DNA of 64,000 nt from positions 248,001 to 312,000 of the forward strand of contig NZ_JAGINO010000002.1 in NCBI RefSeq assembly GCF_017876115.1. The letters are read 5' to 3'. Of this stretch, positions 1 through 9,489 are shown in pieces; the first letter of the stretch is position 1; the number at the start of each line of letters is the position of its first letter. The DNA is from Azospirillum picis (lineage in GTDB: Bacteria; Pseudomonadota; Alphaproteobacteria; Azospirillales; Azospirillaceae). The notes beneath the pieces are model-generated. The model searched no databases, was not told the origin of the DNA, and saw only the letters and a program-made list of their open reading frames with translations. The position numbers were made by a program, and so were the translations under genes.

Positions 1-129
1 GCCGCCGCCGGTCAGGCGCTGCAGGCGGTCGTCGACGTAGGCGGCCAGTTCACGCAGCCGCCCCTCCTGCCCGTCCTCGCACAGCATGCGATAGAAACGG
101 CCGTTCACCTCTATGTCGACCTGGGCCAT
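1..129 (-). CDS. zapA: Cell division protein ZapA, N-terminal part (runs off the window)
   Basis: The reverse strand from the ATG at 129 reads MAQVDIEVNGRFYRMLCEDG, followed by a segment rich in LRELAAYVDDRL. This is the typical start of ZapA, the small cytoplasmic protein that bundles FtsZ filaments at the division septum. Only about 43 codons lie in the window. The gene sits 4 bp after a small coiled-coil gene (134-358), so the two are probably co-transcribed. In many alphaproteobacteria zapA is followed by 6S RNA and a 5-formyltetrahydrofolate cyclo-ligase gene, which would lie outside this window. Confidence 0.85.
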   Translation of the reverse strand, partial: MAQVDIEVNGRFYRMLCEDGQEGRLRELAAYVDDRLQRLTGGG

Positions 130-133
130 GTCG

Positions 134-358
134 TCAGCTCTCCAGCACATGTTGCAGTCGGGCGATGGCGACCTCCAGCCGCTCGGACACGGCCTCCGCC
201 GTCGCCTGGGCCGTCGCGCGGTCCGCCCGCGCGGTTTCGAGCGCCTGCGACAGCTCCTGTTCGCGCCGGCCGACCCTCTCCTCACGGGCGGAGGCGGCAT
301 GTTCCAGCCGGTCCACAGCACGGCCGAGGCGGTCGAGAGCGTTTGTCAGCGATTCCAT
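134..358 (-). CDS. Small coiled-coil protein (DUF4164/ZapB-like), upstream of zapA
   Basis: This is a 74-residue protein that is almost entirely a charged heptad-type coiled coil (LTNALDRLGRAVDRLEHAA, then EQELSQALETARADRA). It has no membrane segment or signal peptide. It ends 4 bp before zapA, so the two are likely translated from one message. Small coiled-coil genes next to zapA are common in alphaproteobacteria, and a ZapB-like role in Z-ring organisation is a reasonable inference. The sequence itself shows only a coiled coil. Confidence 0.7.
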   Translation of the reverse strand: MESLTNALDRLGRAVDRLEHAASAREERVGRREQELSQALETARADRATAQATAEAVSERLEVAIARLQHVLES

Positions 359-781
359 GGACGTCTACCTCGACCTCGTGGGCACGTCATGCACGGCGGG
401 CAGAACCCGGGCAAGGCACCCGCCAAGCCGAGCCGCTGCCGTTCGGAGCGCATAGAGTTGGGCCGGCAGCCGGACCGCGTCAACCGTCACGACCACCTGT
501 TCCACGGAATGCCCATACCGGATCCCAGGACGTGACGGAAGGCCGCAGCCGGAACCGGCACCGGCGAACCCGGATGCCGGCGGCTGGTTTGCGTCGTTGG
601 CCGTGCGCACTTCCCTTTCGGAAGAGCGCCCTCTGCCATGCCGATTCCTATCCTATTCCCATGTTGACCTGCGCACAGCGGTTCTGCATGGTGCGCCCGT
701 TTCGCGGCGCCCCGACGGCGACCGCGCAACCATTGTTGCCGATGCCGCGCCGCGGCACCCGACTCCGCAGGAAACGCCCCG
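359..781. other. Intergenic region between divergent zapA-side genes and tkt
   Basis: These 423 bases separate two divergent units and must hold promoters for both. No convincing gene was seen: the open frames are shadows of tkt or lack coding character. A TTGACC at 664-669 followed 17 bases later by CATGGT is a weak candidate promoter for tkt. No strong hairpin was found. Confidence 0.4.
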
Positions 782-2776
782 ATGTCCGCTGCCTCCGCCC
801 AGCCCTCCCTCCACACGATGGCCAGCGCGATCCGCGCGCTCTCCATGGACGCGGTCGAGGCCGCGAAGTCCGGCCACCCGGGCATGCCGATGGGCATGGC
901 CGACGTCGCCACGGTGCTCTTCACCCAGTTCCTGAAGTTCGATCCGAAGAACCCGGCCTGGCCCGACCGCGACCGCTTCGTGCTGTCGGCCGGCCACGGC
1001 TCGATGCTGCTTTATTCGCTCGCCTACCTGACCGGTTACGAGCGGATGACCATCGAGGAGATCAAGCGCTTCCGCCAACTGGGCAGCCTGACCCCCGGCC
1101 ATCCGGAAGTCGACCCGACGCTGGGCATCGAGATGACCACCGGACCGCTGGGCCAGGGCGTCTCCACCGCCGTCGGCATGGCGCTGGCGGAGCGGATCAC
1201 CAACGCCCGCTTCGGCGACGAGCTGATCGACCACTACACCTACGTCATCGCGTCGGACGGCGACCTGATGGAGGGCGTCAGCCACGAGGCCTGCTCGCTG
1301 GCCGGCCATCTCGGGCTGAACCGCCTGATCGTGCTGTGGGACGACAACCACATCTCCATCGACGGCTCGACCGACCTCAGCTTCACCGACGACACCCAGG
1401 CGCGCTTCCGCTCCTACGGCTGGAACACCATCGCCGTCGACGGACACGACACCGACGCCGTGTCCAAGGCGATCGCCCAGGCCCGGACCTCCACCGACAA
1501 GCCGACGCTGATCGCCTGCCGCACCATCATCGGCAAGGGCGCCCCGAACAAGGCCAACACCCACGGCTGCCACGGTTCGCCGCTGGGCGCCGACGAGGTC
1601 GCCGCGACGCGCGAGGCCATCGGCTGGACCCACGAGGCCTTCGTCGTGCCCGAGGAGGTGCTGTCCGCCTGGCGCGCCGCCGGGACCCGCAGCGCGGACG
1701 CCTACAACGACTGGAGCGGCCGTCGCGCCACCCTGACCGAGGCCGCCGGCAAGGCCTTCGACGAGGCCTTCGGTCGCGGCGTGCCTTCGGCGCTGGCCGA
1801 CGCCATCGTCGCCTTCAAGGAAAAGGTCAGCGCCGAAAAGCCGAGCTGGGCCACCCGCGTCGCCTCCGGCAACACGCTGGAGGTGCTGGTCCCGGCCATC
1901 CATGAGCTGATCGGCGGATCCGCCGACCTGACGCCGTCGAACAACACCAAGGTCAAGAACACCGCCGACATCAAGGGCAAGGGCGAGTTCGCCGGCCGCT
2001 ACGTCCGCTACGGCGTGCGCGAGCACGGCATGGCGACGCTGATGAACGGCATGACGCTGCATGGCGGCATCATCCCCTACGGCGGCACCTTCATGCAGTT
2101 CGCCGACTACTGCCGCCCGTCGATCCGCCTGGCCGCGCTGATGAAGCAGCGCACGGTCTTCGTGATGACCCACGACTCGATCGGTCTTGGCGAGGACGGC
2201 CCGACCCACCAGCCGGTCGAGCATCTGGCGGCGCTGCGTGCCATTCCCAACCTGCTGGTCCTGCGCCCGGCCGACGCCGTCGAGACCGCCGAATGCTGGC
2301 AGATCGCGCTGGAGGCCACCGGCTCCCCGTCGGTGCTGGCGCTGACCCGCCAGAACGTCCCGACGCTGCGCACCGAGCACACGGCAGAGAACCGCAGCGC
2401 CCGCGGTGCCTACGTCCTCGCCGAGGCCGAGGGCGGGCGCAAGGCGACCATCCTCGCCACCGGGTCGGAGGTGTCGCTGGCGATGGAGGCCCGCCAAGCC
2501 CTCCAGGCCCAGGGCATCGGCACCGCCGTTGTGTCTATGCCGAGTTGGGAACTGTTCGACTGCCAGGATGACGCCTACAAGGCGTCGGTGCTCGGCACCG
2601 GCGTGCGCGTCGGGGTCGAGGCGGCGATCCGGCTGGGCTGGGACCGCTGGCTGGGCGAAAAGGGTGTCTTCATCGGCATGGCTGGCTTCGGCGAGTCCGC
2701 CCCGTACCAGGAACTGTACAAGCACTTCGGCATCACCGCCGAAGCGGTCGTGGACGCCGTAAAGGCGCGTCTCTGA
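782..2776 (+). CDS. tkt: Transketolase
   Basis: This 664-residue protein has the usual transketolase length. It is the thiamine-diphosphate enzyme that moves two-carbon units between sugar phosphates in the pentose phosphate and Calvin cycles. Visible signatures are [13 protein letters not shown] near residue 30, the thiamine-binding stretch [13 protein letters not shown] ending in DDN near 158-190, the central [10 protein letters not shown], and [16 protein letters not shown] in the pyrimidine-binding domain. The ATG at 782 begins [20 protein letters not shown], a typical start. gap follows 59 bp downstream on the same strand, so the two probably form a central-carbon operon that ends at the terminator at 3861. 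Confidence 0.97.
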   Translation: MSAASAQPSLHTMASAIRALSMDAVEAAKSGHPGMPMGMADVATVLFTQFLKFDPKNPAWPDRDRFVLSAGHGSMLLYSLAYLTGYERMTIEEIKRFRQLGSLTPGHPEVDPTLGIEMTTGPLGQGVSTAVGMALAERITNARFGDELIDHYTYVIASDGDLMEGVSHEACSLAGHLGLNRLIVLWDDNHISIDGSTDLSFTDDTQARFRSYGWNTIAVDGHDTDAVSKAIAQARTSTDKPTLIACRTIIGKGAPNKANTHGCHGSPLGADEVAATREAIGWTHEAFVVPEEVLSAWRAAGTRSADAYNDWSGRRATLTEAAGKAFDEAFGRGVPSALADAIVAFKEKVSAEKPSWATRVASGNTLEVLVPAIHELIGGSADLTPSNNTKVKNTADIKGKGEFAGRYVRYGVREHGMATLMNGMTLHGGIIPYGGTFMQFADYCRPSIRLAALMKQRTVFVMTHDSIGLGEDGPTHQPVEHLAALRAIPNLLVLRPADAVETAECWQIALEATGSPSVLALTRQNVPTLRTEHTAENRSARGAYVLAEAEGGRKATILATGSEVSLAMEARQALQAQGIGTAVVSMPSWELFDCQDDAYKASVLGTGVRVGVEAAIRLGWDRWLGEKGVFIGMAGFGESAPYQELYKHFGITAEAVVDAVKARL

Positions 2777-2835
2777 GAGAAGCCGAAGGGGCGTCCTGCC
2801 GATCTTGGGCGCCCCAAATCCAACTGGAGGAAGTC

Positions 2836-3843
2836 ATGGCTGTACGGGTAGCGATCAACGGTTTTGGCCGCATCGGCCGTCTGGTTCTGCGCGCGATCTA
2901 CGAGAGCGGCCGCAAGGACGTCGAGGTGGTGGCGATCAACGACCTGGCCGACCTGAAGGCCAACGCGCACCTGCTGAAGTACGACAGCGTCCACGGCCGC
3001 TTCCCCGGCACCATCGAGACCGGTGACGGCGTCCTGATCGTCAACGGCCATTCCATCAAGGTCGTGCAGGAGCGTGACCCGGCCAAGCTGCCGTGGAAGG
3101 ATCTCGGCATCGAGATCGCCATGGAATGCTCGGGCATCTTCACCAAGCGCGCCGATGCAGCCAAGCACCTGGAGGCCGGTGCGCAGAAGGTGCTGATCTC
3201 GGCCCCGGCGACCGACGAGGACATCACGGTCGTCTACGGCGTCAACCACGACAAGCTGACCGCCGAGCACCGAATCGTCTCCAACGCGTCCTGCACCACC
3301 AACTGCCTGGCCCCGGTGGCCTTCGTGCTGAACAACCTCGTCGGCATCGAAAAGGGCTTCATGACCACGATCCACTCCTACACGGGTGACCAGCGGATCG
3401 TCGACACCAACCACAAGGACCTGCACCGCGCCCGCGCCGCGGCGCTGAACATGATCCCGACCTCCACCGGTGCGGCCAAGGCGGTCGGCAAGGTCCTGCC
3501 GGAGCTGAAGGGCAAGCTGGACGGCACCGCCATGCGCGTGCCGACGCCCAACGTGTCGGTGGTCGACTTCAAGTTCACCGCCAAGCGCGCCACCTCGGTC
3601 GAAGAGATCACCAAGGCGATCAGCGATGCCGCCAACGGTGCGCTGAAGAACGTGCTGGCCGCCTACACCGAGGACCTGGTGTCGAGCGACTTCAACCACG
3701 ACCCGCACAGCTCGATCTTCGCCCTGAACGAGACCAAGGTCATCGACGGCAACTTCGTCCGCATCATGACCTGGTACGACAATGAGTGGGGCTTCTCCAA
3801 CCGCATGAGCGACACCGCCGTCGCCATGGCCAACGCCAAGTAA
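2836..3843 (+). CDS. gap: Type I glyceraldehyde-3-phosphate dehydrogenase
   Basis: This 335-residue enzyme oxidises glyceraldehyde 3-phosphate to 1,3-bisphosphoglycerate. The Rossmann motif GFGRIGR is at residues 9-15, and the acidic residue after the second strand (NDLAD near 36) fits NAD preference. The catalytic Cys153 lies in SNASCTTNCLAPV, and the C-terminal signature WYDNEWGFSNRM is intact. A GGAGG ribosome binding site lies 6-7 bases before the ATG. It follows tkt and is followed by a strong intrinsic terminator. The usual partner pgk is not adjacent. Confidence 0.97.
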   Translation: MAVRVAINGFGRIGRLVLRAIYESGRKDVEVVAINDLADLKANAHLLKYDSVHGRFPGTIETGDGVLIVNGHSIKVVQERDPAKLPWKDLGIEIAMECSGIFTKRADAAKHLEAGAQKVLISAPATDEDITVVYGVNHDKLTAEHRIVSNASCTTNCLAPVAFVLNNLVGIEKGFMTTIHSYTGDQRIVDTNHKDLHRARAAALNMIPTSTGAAKAVGKVLPELKGKLDGTAMRVPTPNVSVVDFKFTAKRATSVEEITKAISDAANGALKNVLAAYTEDLVSSDFNHDPHSSIFALNETKVIDGNFVRIMTWYDNEWGFSNRMSDTAVAMANAK

Positions 3844-3860
3844 GCCGTCAGCCGGCATGG

Positions 3861-3896
3861 AAAAGGGGCGCCTCCCCGGGGAGGCGCCCCTTTTTT
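3861..3896 (+). terminator. Rho-independent terminator after gap
   Basis: A perfect inverted repeat (arms 3861-3877 and 3878-3894, core GGGGCGCCTCCCC) runs straight into a TTTTTT tract at 3891-3896, 17 bp after the gap stop codon. Confidence 0.92.
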
Positions 3897-3962
3897 AATG
3901 CCGCCGCCCTCCTGCGGACGGCCGCGGGCACGGCGCTTCGACCGACCGCCGGACCGGCTGCC

Positions 3963-4307
3963 CTACCCCGCCTTCACGTTCGCGACGCCGGCGGCCCGGC
4001 CCAGGCATTCGGCGATCCAGGCCGACAGGCTCTTGCCTTCCTGCTCGGCACAGCCGGCGATCGCACGATGCAGGATCGGGTTGATGCGGACGGCGATGCG
4101 GCCGGAGAAGGGCGGCTCCGCTTCCCCACCCATGTCGCAGGCAAGGTCGAGATAGTCGTCGACCGCGCGACGGAAGGATCCCTGCAGCTCGTCCACAGAC
4201 CGGCCTGAGAAGGTGATGCCGTCGTGGGTGTTGATGACTTCGCCGACAAAGACGCCAGCATCGTTATCGAAGTCGATCTGGGCCTTGTAACCCTTGTATT
4301 CCATCAT
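3963..4307 (-). CDS. HicB-family antitoxin-like protein, without an adjacent HicA
   Basis: From the paired ATGs at 4307/4304 the product is about 114 residues. It starts MMEYKGYKAQIDFDNDAGVF and continues with GEVINTHDGITFSGRSVDEL, the HicB RNase H-like fold. The C-terminal half (IAVRINPILHRAIAGCAEQE, then LSAWIAECLGRA) is a ribbon-helix-helix DNA-binding domain. HicB proteins neutralise the HicA mRNA interferase and repress their own operon. No HicA-sized reading frame with a double-stranded-RNA-binding-like fold lies on either side. It may act as an orphan antitoxin or a regulator. A start further upstream at 4325 is possible. Confidence 0.8.
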   Translation of the reverse strand: MMEYKGYKAQIDFDNDAGVFVGEVINTHDGITFSGRSVDELQGSFRRAVDDYLDLACDMGGEAEPPFSGRIAVRINPILHRAIAGCAEQEGKSLSAWIAECLGRAAGVANVKAG

Positions 4308-4525
4308 CGCGGCATTCCCGGGCATGCAATTCCCATGAGACGGTCTCCGGCGGGGATACCGAGGACCAGACAAGAGCGACTATACTCCTGCACCGACACC
4401 ATGTGGTTTGACCTGCCTCAATTCTCTCAACCGTCCGGCTGCAGGCGCCTGCGATCGTCCGTTCCGGCCGCAGGCCGGCCGCGCTACATTGGCTGTTCTT
4501 TCCGCGCCACCCCGTCCTGCATCCG

Positions 4526-4951
4526 ATGCCAGATTCCGCCCTCTCCTGCCCTATCCTTGTCCGCGGCCTGGACGACGCGCTGACCGCAGGTGCCGCAGCC
4601 GGCGGGCTGAGGGTGCCACTGGCCCTGATGGGACAAGGCGTCGGCGGTCCCCTGTGGCTGCTCGGCCTGCTGGCACGCGTGCGGCGGGAATTTCCGGAGC
4701 TTGCCGCCACGGCGCTGCTGGATTGCTCGGACCGGGCGGGCGCCGCACAGGGCGCGCTGGCGGCCGGCATGCCGGCGCTGCTGTTCACCGGCCGGCCCGA
4801 CGTCGCCCAGCGGCTGGCCGCCATCGCATCCCGACGGGGCGCGGTCGTGCTGACCCGGTGTCCGTACTTCCTTGACATGGCGGCGGCCGGGCGGCCCGAC
4901 CTTCGTTGCCGGGAGTGGCTGTCGCGGCATTGCCGCAACGGCTCCGACTAG
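4526..4951 (+). CDS. Conserved-looking hypothetical protein
   Basis: This 141-residue soluble protein matches no family I recognise. It is rich in Ala, Gly and Leu with alternating hydrophobic stretches (ALLDCSDRAGAAQGALAAGM, PALLFTGRPDVAQRLAAIA, GAVVLTRCPYFLDMAA), which suggest a Rossmann- or barrel-like alpha/beta fold. It has no signal peptide. The frame has strong third-position GC bias, which supports a real gene, but there is no clear ribosome binding site before the ATG. It lies alone between the gap terminator and the fba region, so a link to carbon metabolism is only positional. Confidence 0.6.
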   Translation: MPDSALSCPILVRGLDDALTAGAAAGGLRVPLALMGQGVGGPLWLLGLLARVRREFPELAATALLDCSDRAGAAQGALAAGMPALLFTGRPDVAQRLAAIASRRGAVVLTRCPYFLDMAAAGRPDLRCREWLSRHCRNGSD

Positions 4952-5063
4952 AAGCGGGGCTACCGCTTTTTCGCTCATATCGCCTGCGCGAAGGTGGTGT
5001 AGCCTAGCAGAAGGATATTTTTGTGACAGCCGCCTTCCCCTTTCGACGCCGGAAGAGCACGCC

Positions 5064-5309
5064 ATGAGCATCACCACCCTGACCAACGCGGATCCGCCGA
5101 TCGTTCCGCCTCGCCTGTCGAGGCAAGCCGATGGAACCGCCGCTGACGACGGTACGAAACGGACCACTCCGTTTCCTCCGGCCCCGCGCGAAAGGATGCG
5201 CGGACTCCGTCTCGTGGCAGTCTGGGTGGGCCTGACCGCGGGCTCCTGGGCAGTGCTGGGCGGTGCCGGATATGGCTTCTACTCGCTTGTCCGCTCCCTT
5301 TTGCTGTAA
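5064..5309 (+). CDS. Small single-pass membrane protein of unknown function
   Basis: This 81-residue protein starts at the ATG at 5064 (MSITTLTNADPPIVPPRL). Residues 1-50 are polar and proline-rich. Residues 54-80 form one transmembrane helix (VAVWVGLTAGSWAVLGGAGY and on to the C terminus LVRSLLL). A GGAAGAG sequence 7 bases before the ATG is a fair ribosome binding site. The topology suggests a cytoplasmic N terminus. It lies directly upstream of fba on the same strand but 166 bp away. No homologue is recognised. Confidence 0.6.
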   Translation: MSITTLTNADPPIVPPRLSRQADGTAADDGTKRTTPFPPAPRERMRGLRLVAVWVGLTAGSWAVLGGAGYGFYSLVRSLLL

Positions 5310-5475
5310 CCCATCCGGTGGCGCCTGCCGGCGCGGATGGGCCGCCCCCGGCCGCAGGCCCTAGGACGTTTGGGCGTGTCAAATGGCCGCTTTATGCCCC
5401 TCCCGCCGTTGCAAAGAGGCCGAATCCGGGCTAAGACGGCGCCATTTCCAAGAACGCCCCTGGGGAAGAGCCACA

Positions 5476-6405
5476 ATGAAGCTCACGCGCCGCGTCAAAG
5501 ACATTCTCGCCAACTACGAGAGCGACAATCCCGGCACCAAGGCGAACCTCGCCCGCATTCTTATGGAAGGCAAGCTCGGCGGCACCGGCAAGCTGGTGAT
5601 CCTGCCGGTCGACCAGGGCTTCGAGCATGGCCCGGCCCGCAGCTTCGGCCCGAACGACCCGGGCTACGACCCGCACTACCATTACCAGTTGGCCATCGAC
5701 GCCGGCTGCAACGCCTACGCCGCTCCCCTGGGCTCCCTGGAAGCCGGTGCCGACACCTTCGCCGGCTCGATTCCGCTGATCCTGAAGATGAACAGCGCCA
5801 ACAGCCTGTCCACCCAGAAGGAAGCGGCCGACCAGGCCGTCACCGCCTCGGTCCAGGATGCGCTGCGCATCGGTGCGTCGGCCATCGGCTTCACCATCTA
5901 TCCCGGCTCCGACGCCATGTACTCCCAGTACGAGGAGTTCCGCGAGCTGTCGAAGGAGGCCAAGTCCTACGGCCTCGCCACCGTTCTGTGGTCCTACCCG
6001 CGCGGCGGCGCCGTCACCAAGGACGGCGAGCTGGCCATCGACGTGATCGGCTACGCTGCCCACATGGCCGCGCTGCTGGGCGCCCACATCATCAAGGTCA
6101 AGCTGCCGTCGGCCCATCTGGAGCAGGCGGAGGCCAAGAAGGTCTACGAGGCCAAGCAGATCGCCATCGGCACCCAGGCCGAGCGCGTGAAGCACATCAT
6201 GCAGTGCGCCTTCAACGGCCGCCGCGTCGTGGTCTTCTCGGGCGGCGCCACCAAGGGCGAGGATGCGGTGTTCGAGGATGCCCGCGCCATCCGTGACGGC
6301 GGCGGCAACGGGTCGATCATCGGCCGCAACGCCTTCCAGCGCCCGCGCGACGAGGCCCTGAAGCTGCTCGACCGGATCATGAAGATCTACCAGGGCCGGG
6401 AGTAA
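5476..6405 (+). CDS. fba: Class I fructose-bisphosphate aldolase (DhnA type)
   Basis: This 309-residue protein belongs to the DhnA/FbaB class I aldolases, which cleave fructose 1,6-bisphosphate through a Schiff-base lysine without metal. Typical stretches are KLVILPVDQGFEHGPARSF near residue 40, NAYAAPLGSLEAGADTFAGS, the active-site strand HIIKVKLPS, and the phosphate-binding VVVFSGGATKGEDAV and GNGSIIGRNAFQRP. An in-frame extension to 5383 exists, but the ATG at 5476 has a GGGGAAGAG ribosome binding site and gives the family's normal N terminus. The thiE-like gene begins 3 bp after the stop, so the two are co-transcribed. Confidence 0.95.
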   Translation: MKLTRRVKDILANYESDNPGTKANLARILMEGKLGGTGKLVILPVDQGFEHGPARSFGPNDPGYDPHYHYQLAIDAGCNAYAAPLGSLEAGADTFAGSIPLILKMNSANSLSTQKEAADQAVTASVQDALRIGASAIGFTIYPGSDAMYSQYEEFRELSKEAKSYGLATVLWSYPRGGAVTKDGELAIDVIGYAAHMAALLGAHIIKVKLPSAHLEQAEAKKVYEAKQIAIGTQAERVKHIMQCAFNGRRVVVFSGGATKGEDAVFEDARAIRDGGGNGSIIGRNAFQRPRDEALKLLDRIMKIYQGRE

Positions 6406-6408
6406 TCC

Positions 6409-7083
6409 TTGGCCAAGGGAAAGCCGTCCCAGGCGGAACCGCCCGCCTGCCGACTGTACCTCGTGACGCCGCCGGCCTTCGAGCCGGCGGCGTTCGCGCC
6501 GCTTCTGGCGGAGGCGCTCGACGGCGGCGACGTCGCCTGCGTGCAACTGCGCCTGAAGGGCTGTTCCGACGACGATGTCCGACGGGCCTGCGATCTGCTG
6601 CGTCCGGTCGCGCAGGAACGTGATGTCGCCTTCATCCTGAACGACCATCCCGGGCTGGCCCGCGAAACGGGATGCGATGGCGTGCATGTCGGGCAGACCG
6701 ACACCCCCTACCGCGATGCCCGCAGGATTCTCGGCAACGACGCCATCGTCGGCGTCACCTGCCATGACAGCCGCCACCTTGCCATGATCGCCGGCGAGGA
6801 GGGCGCCGACTATGTCGCCTTCGGCGCCTTCTTCCCGACCACCACCAAGGCGGCGGAATACAAGGCCGAGCCCGACCTGCTGAGCTGGTGGTCGGAGCTG
6901 ATGGAGGTTCCCTGCGTCGCGATCGGCGGCATCACCGCCGACAACTGTGCGCCACTGGTCAGCGCCGGCGCCGATTTCCTGGCCGTGGTCAACGCGGTCT
7001 GGTCCCACCCGCAGGGTCCGGGCGCCGGCGTCAAGGCGCTGAACACGGCCATCGCCGAGGCGCTTGCCGGCTCGGCAGGCTGA
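6409..7083 (+). CDS. thiE: Thiamine phosphate synthase family protein
   Basis: This 224-residue TIM-barrel protein starts at a TTG only 3 bp after the fba stop. ThiE joins the pyrimidine and thiazole precursors to make thiamine phosphate. Recognisable parts are [11 protein letters not shown], the [10 protein letters not shown] region, the active-site strand [20 protein letters not shown] with [28 protein letters not shown], and the phosphate-binding [11 protein letters not shown] with [14 protein letters not shown]. It is longer than minimal ThiE proteins at both ends. Pairing with fba is odd functionally, although transketolase upstream uses thiamine diphosphate. Confidence 0.88.
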   Translation: MAKGKPSQAEPPACRLYLVTPPAFEPAAFAPLLAEALDGGDVACVQLRLKGCSDDDVRRACDLLRPVAQERDVAFILNDHPGLARETGCDGVHVGQTDTPYRDARRILGNDAIVGVTCHDSRHLAMIAGEEGADYVAFGAFFPTTTKAAEYKAEPDLLSWWSELMEVPCVAIGGITADNCAPLVSAGADFLAVVNAVWSHPQGPGAGVKALNTAIAEALAGSAG

Positions 7084-7117
7084 CGGCATCTCTCAAGTCC
7101 CGGAACCATCCCCCATC

Positions 7118-7924
7118 ATGGATCTTCTGACGCCCGAGTCGCTGGGCATCCTGTTCGCCGTCGGACTGCTTGCAGGGTTTGTCGATTCGATCGCCGGCGG
7201 CGGCGGGCTGTTGACCATCCCCGCCCTTCTCGCCGCCGGCCTTTCCCCGGCCGAAGCGCTGGCGACCGGCAAGCTGCAGTCCAGCTTCGGGTCGCTTTCC
7301 GCCACCATCAAGTTCGTCCGCCGCGGCGAGGTCCATCCCGCTGCGATGAGGTCGATGATCGCCTGCACCTTCGTCGGGGCCGGCGTCGGCGCGACGTTGG
7401 TCCAGATGCTCGACCCCAGCTTCCTGCGCGACGTCATCCCGATCCTGCTGATCGGCATCGCGATCTATCTGCTGCTGTCACCCAAGGCCGGCGACATCGA
7501 CGCCCATCAGCGCATCGGCGAACATGCCTTCGCGCTCAGCATCGGCACCGGGATCGGCTTCTATGACGGCTTCTTCGGACCGGGCACCGGCACCTTCTTC
7601 GCCATCGCCTTCGTTTCCCTGCTCGGATACAACCTGCGCAAGGCGACGGCCCATACCAAGGTGCTGAACCTGACCAGCAACATCGCCTCGCTGATCTTCT
7701 TCATCATCGGCGGCCATGTGCTGTGGACGGTCGGCCTGCTGATGGGCGTCGCCCAGTACATCGGGGCGCAGGCCGGCGCCCACATGGTGATCCGCAACGG
7801 TGCCCGCATCGTGCGGCCGATGCTGGTCGTCGCGTCGGTGGTGATCACCGCCAAGCTGGTGTGGAGCGACGATCAGAACATCCTGCGTCACCTGTTCTCG
7901 GCACTGACCTCCTGGATCGCCTGA
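7118..7924 (+). CDS. TauE/SafE (YfcA-like) membrane permease
   Basis: This 268-residue integral membrane protein has about eight helices. The N-terminal signature GLLAGFVDSIAGGGGLLTIP is diagnostic of the TauE/SafE family (old DUF81), and the repeated half contains GTGIGFYDGFFGPGTGTFF. Members move sulfoacetate, sulfite or other small anions. The substrate cannot be read from the sequence. The ATG at 7118 is used because the longer frame to 7064 overlaps thiE and adds a non-hydrophobic leader. It starts 34 bp after thiE and probably ends the fba-thiE operon. Confidence 0.88.
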   Translation: MDLLTPESLGILFAVGLLAGFVDSIAGGGGLLTIPALLAAGLSPAEALATGKLQSSFGSLSATIKFVRRGEVHPAAMRSMIACTFVGAGVGATLVQMLDPSFLRDVIPILLIGIAIYLLLSPKAGDIDAHQRIGEHAFALSIGTGIGFYDGFFGPGTGTFFAIAFVSLLGYNLRKATAHTKVLNLTSNIASLIFFIIGGHVLWTVGLLMGVAQYIGAQAGAHMVIRNGARIVRPMLVVASVVITAKLVWSDDQNILRHLFSALTSWIA

Positions 7925-8135
7925 CGCCGCAGCGTCCCTCCCGCTGCGTCATACTGACGCGGCCGTCTTCCTTCCCTCGCCGCTCCCGCCTTCCGGCTCC
8001 GGGTTTTCCGCAACTGTGCGTGGTGTTGCCGTCGCGCCACTGATTGCGGAAGACTCTGAATGATCGCTGCCCGTGCTTTACGTAAGCGTCAGCCTGTGTA
8101 TCATTGGGGCAATAACACAATTTGGGGAAGGAAAC

Positions 8136-9464
8136 ATGTCTCCGACAGCGCTCAGGACCCGCCTGCTGACCGCCGTCGCCGCCGTCGCGGTGACCGCACC
8201 GATCGCCTCGACCGCGTTCGCCGCGGGCTTCGCACTGAAGGAACAGAGCGTGTCCGGCATGGGCGCCGCCTATGCCGGCGTCACCGCCGGCGCCAACGGC
8301 GATGCCAGCTCCATGTTCTACAATCCGGCGACCATGGGGCTGGTCACCGGAATCGAAGTGGTCCAGACCGCCACCGGCGTCATCGTCAAGTCCAAGGTCG
8401 ACAGCGCCAGCGCCACCCGCGCGGCCCGGCTGGGCGGCACGGCGATCCGCGGCGACGCTTCGCCCGGCGACATCGCCCAGGATGCCCTCATCCCCTCCGG
8501 CTACTTCGTCTATTCGGTCAACAACGACCTGAAGCTCGGGCTGTCGGCCAACGGCCCCTGGGGCCTGGTCACCGATTACGGCGACGCCTGGATCGGGCGC
8601 TACCACGGCATCCGATCGGACCTGCGCACCTACAACTTCGCGCCGACGGTGTCCTACCGCATCAACCCGATGATCACCGTCGGTGGCGGCGTCCAGATCC
8701 AGTACGCCAAGGCCAAGCTGTCGCAGGCCTCCGATTTCGGTGCCAGCCGCCTCGGCCGGCCTGGCGCCCTCGACGTCAAGAGCGACGTGACCGGCGACGA
8801 CTGGGGCTGGGGCTTCACCCTGGGCGCGCTGATCGAACCGGTGAAGGGAACCCGCATCGGCCTCGCCTACCGCTCGCCGGTGAACCACACGCTGACCGGC
8901 AACATCTCGTTCACCGGCCTGCCGGCGGCACTTGCCGGCGCGCTTCCGGGCCAGGGCGCCAAAGCCGACCTCACCACTCCGGACGTCGCGTCGATCGGCC
9001 TCTATCACGAGGTCAACGACCGCTGGGCGGTGATGGCCGACGTGCAGTGGACCAACTGGTCGCGCTTCCGCGAACTGCGGGTGAACATCGCCAACCCGGC
9101 CCTGAGCTCTCTGACCGAGGAGCACTGGAACGACACCTGGTACTACTCGCTCGGCACCTCCTACAAGGTGACGGACAAGCTGACGCTGCGCGGCGGCGTC
9201 GCCTTCGACAAGGGGTCTGTCGACATCGATTACCGCACGCCGCGCGTCCCGGAGCAGAACCGGTACTGGCTGTCGGTCGGCGCCGGCTACCAGGTGACGG
9301 ACAGCATCAGGGTCGACGCGGCCTACTCGCATGTCTTCGTGCCCGGCACCTCGGTGGCCTTGACCGATGACCTGACGGGTGCCGAGGCCGGTCGCGGCAA
9401 CCTCAACGTCAAGTACAAGAGCAGCATCGATCTCGTCGGTCTGCAGGCAAAGTTCACCTTCTGA
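8136..9464 (+). CDS. FadL/OmpP1/TodX-family outer membrane transporter
   Basis: This 442-residue protein has a Sec signal peptide (residues 1 to about 29, ending STAFA) and a mature N terminus AGFALKEQSVSGMGAAYAG, the classic FadL hatch. It includes the NPATMG motif and ends LQAKFTF, with the C-terminal phenylalanine typical of outer-membrane barrels. FadL proteins let fatty acids or aromatic hydrocarbons cross the outer membrane. The ATG at 8136 has a strong GGGGAAGGAA ribosome binding site; the in-frame extension to 8073 would spoil the signal peptide. It is monocistronic and faces epmA across a shared hairpin. Confidence 0.93.
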   Translation: MSPTALRTRLLTAVAAVAVTAPIASTAFAAGFALKEQSVSGMGAAYAGVTAGANGDASSMFYNPATMGLVTGIEVVQTATGVIVKSKVDSASATRAARLGGTAIRGDASPGDIAQDALIPSGYFVYSVNNDLKLGLSANGPWGLVTDYGDAWIGRYHGIRSDLRTYNFAPTVSYRINPMITVGGGVQIQYAKAKLSQASDFGASRLGRPGALDVKSDVTGDDWGWGFTLGALIEPVKGTRIGLAYRSPVNHTLTGNISFTGLPAALAGALPGQGAKADLTTPDVASIGLYHEVNDRWAVMADVQWTNWSRFRELRVNIANPALSSLTEEHWNDTWYYSLGTSYKVTDKLTLRGGVAFDKGSVDIDYRTPRVPEQNRYWLSVGAGYQVTDSIRVDAAYSHVFVPGTSVALTDDLTGAEAGRGNLNVKYKSSIDLVGLQAKFTF

Positions 9465-9489
9465 TCCGGCTCCCGCCTTGACACACCGC

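Noticed and set aside
653..2725. Long open frame antisense to tkt (690 codons)
   Set aside because: High G+C creates long antisense frames; the product is Ala/Gly/Val/Arg-rich without any family motif, whereas transketolase on the other strand is certain.
4308..4525. Search for a hicA toxin next to the HicB gene
   Set aside because: No short frame with HicA-like residues was found on either strand.
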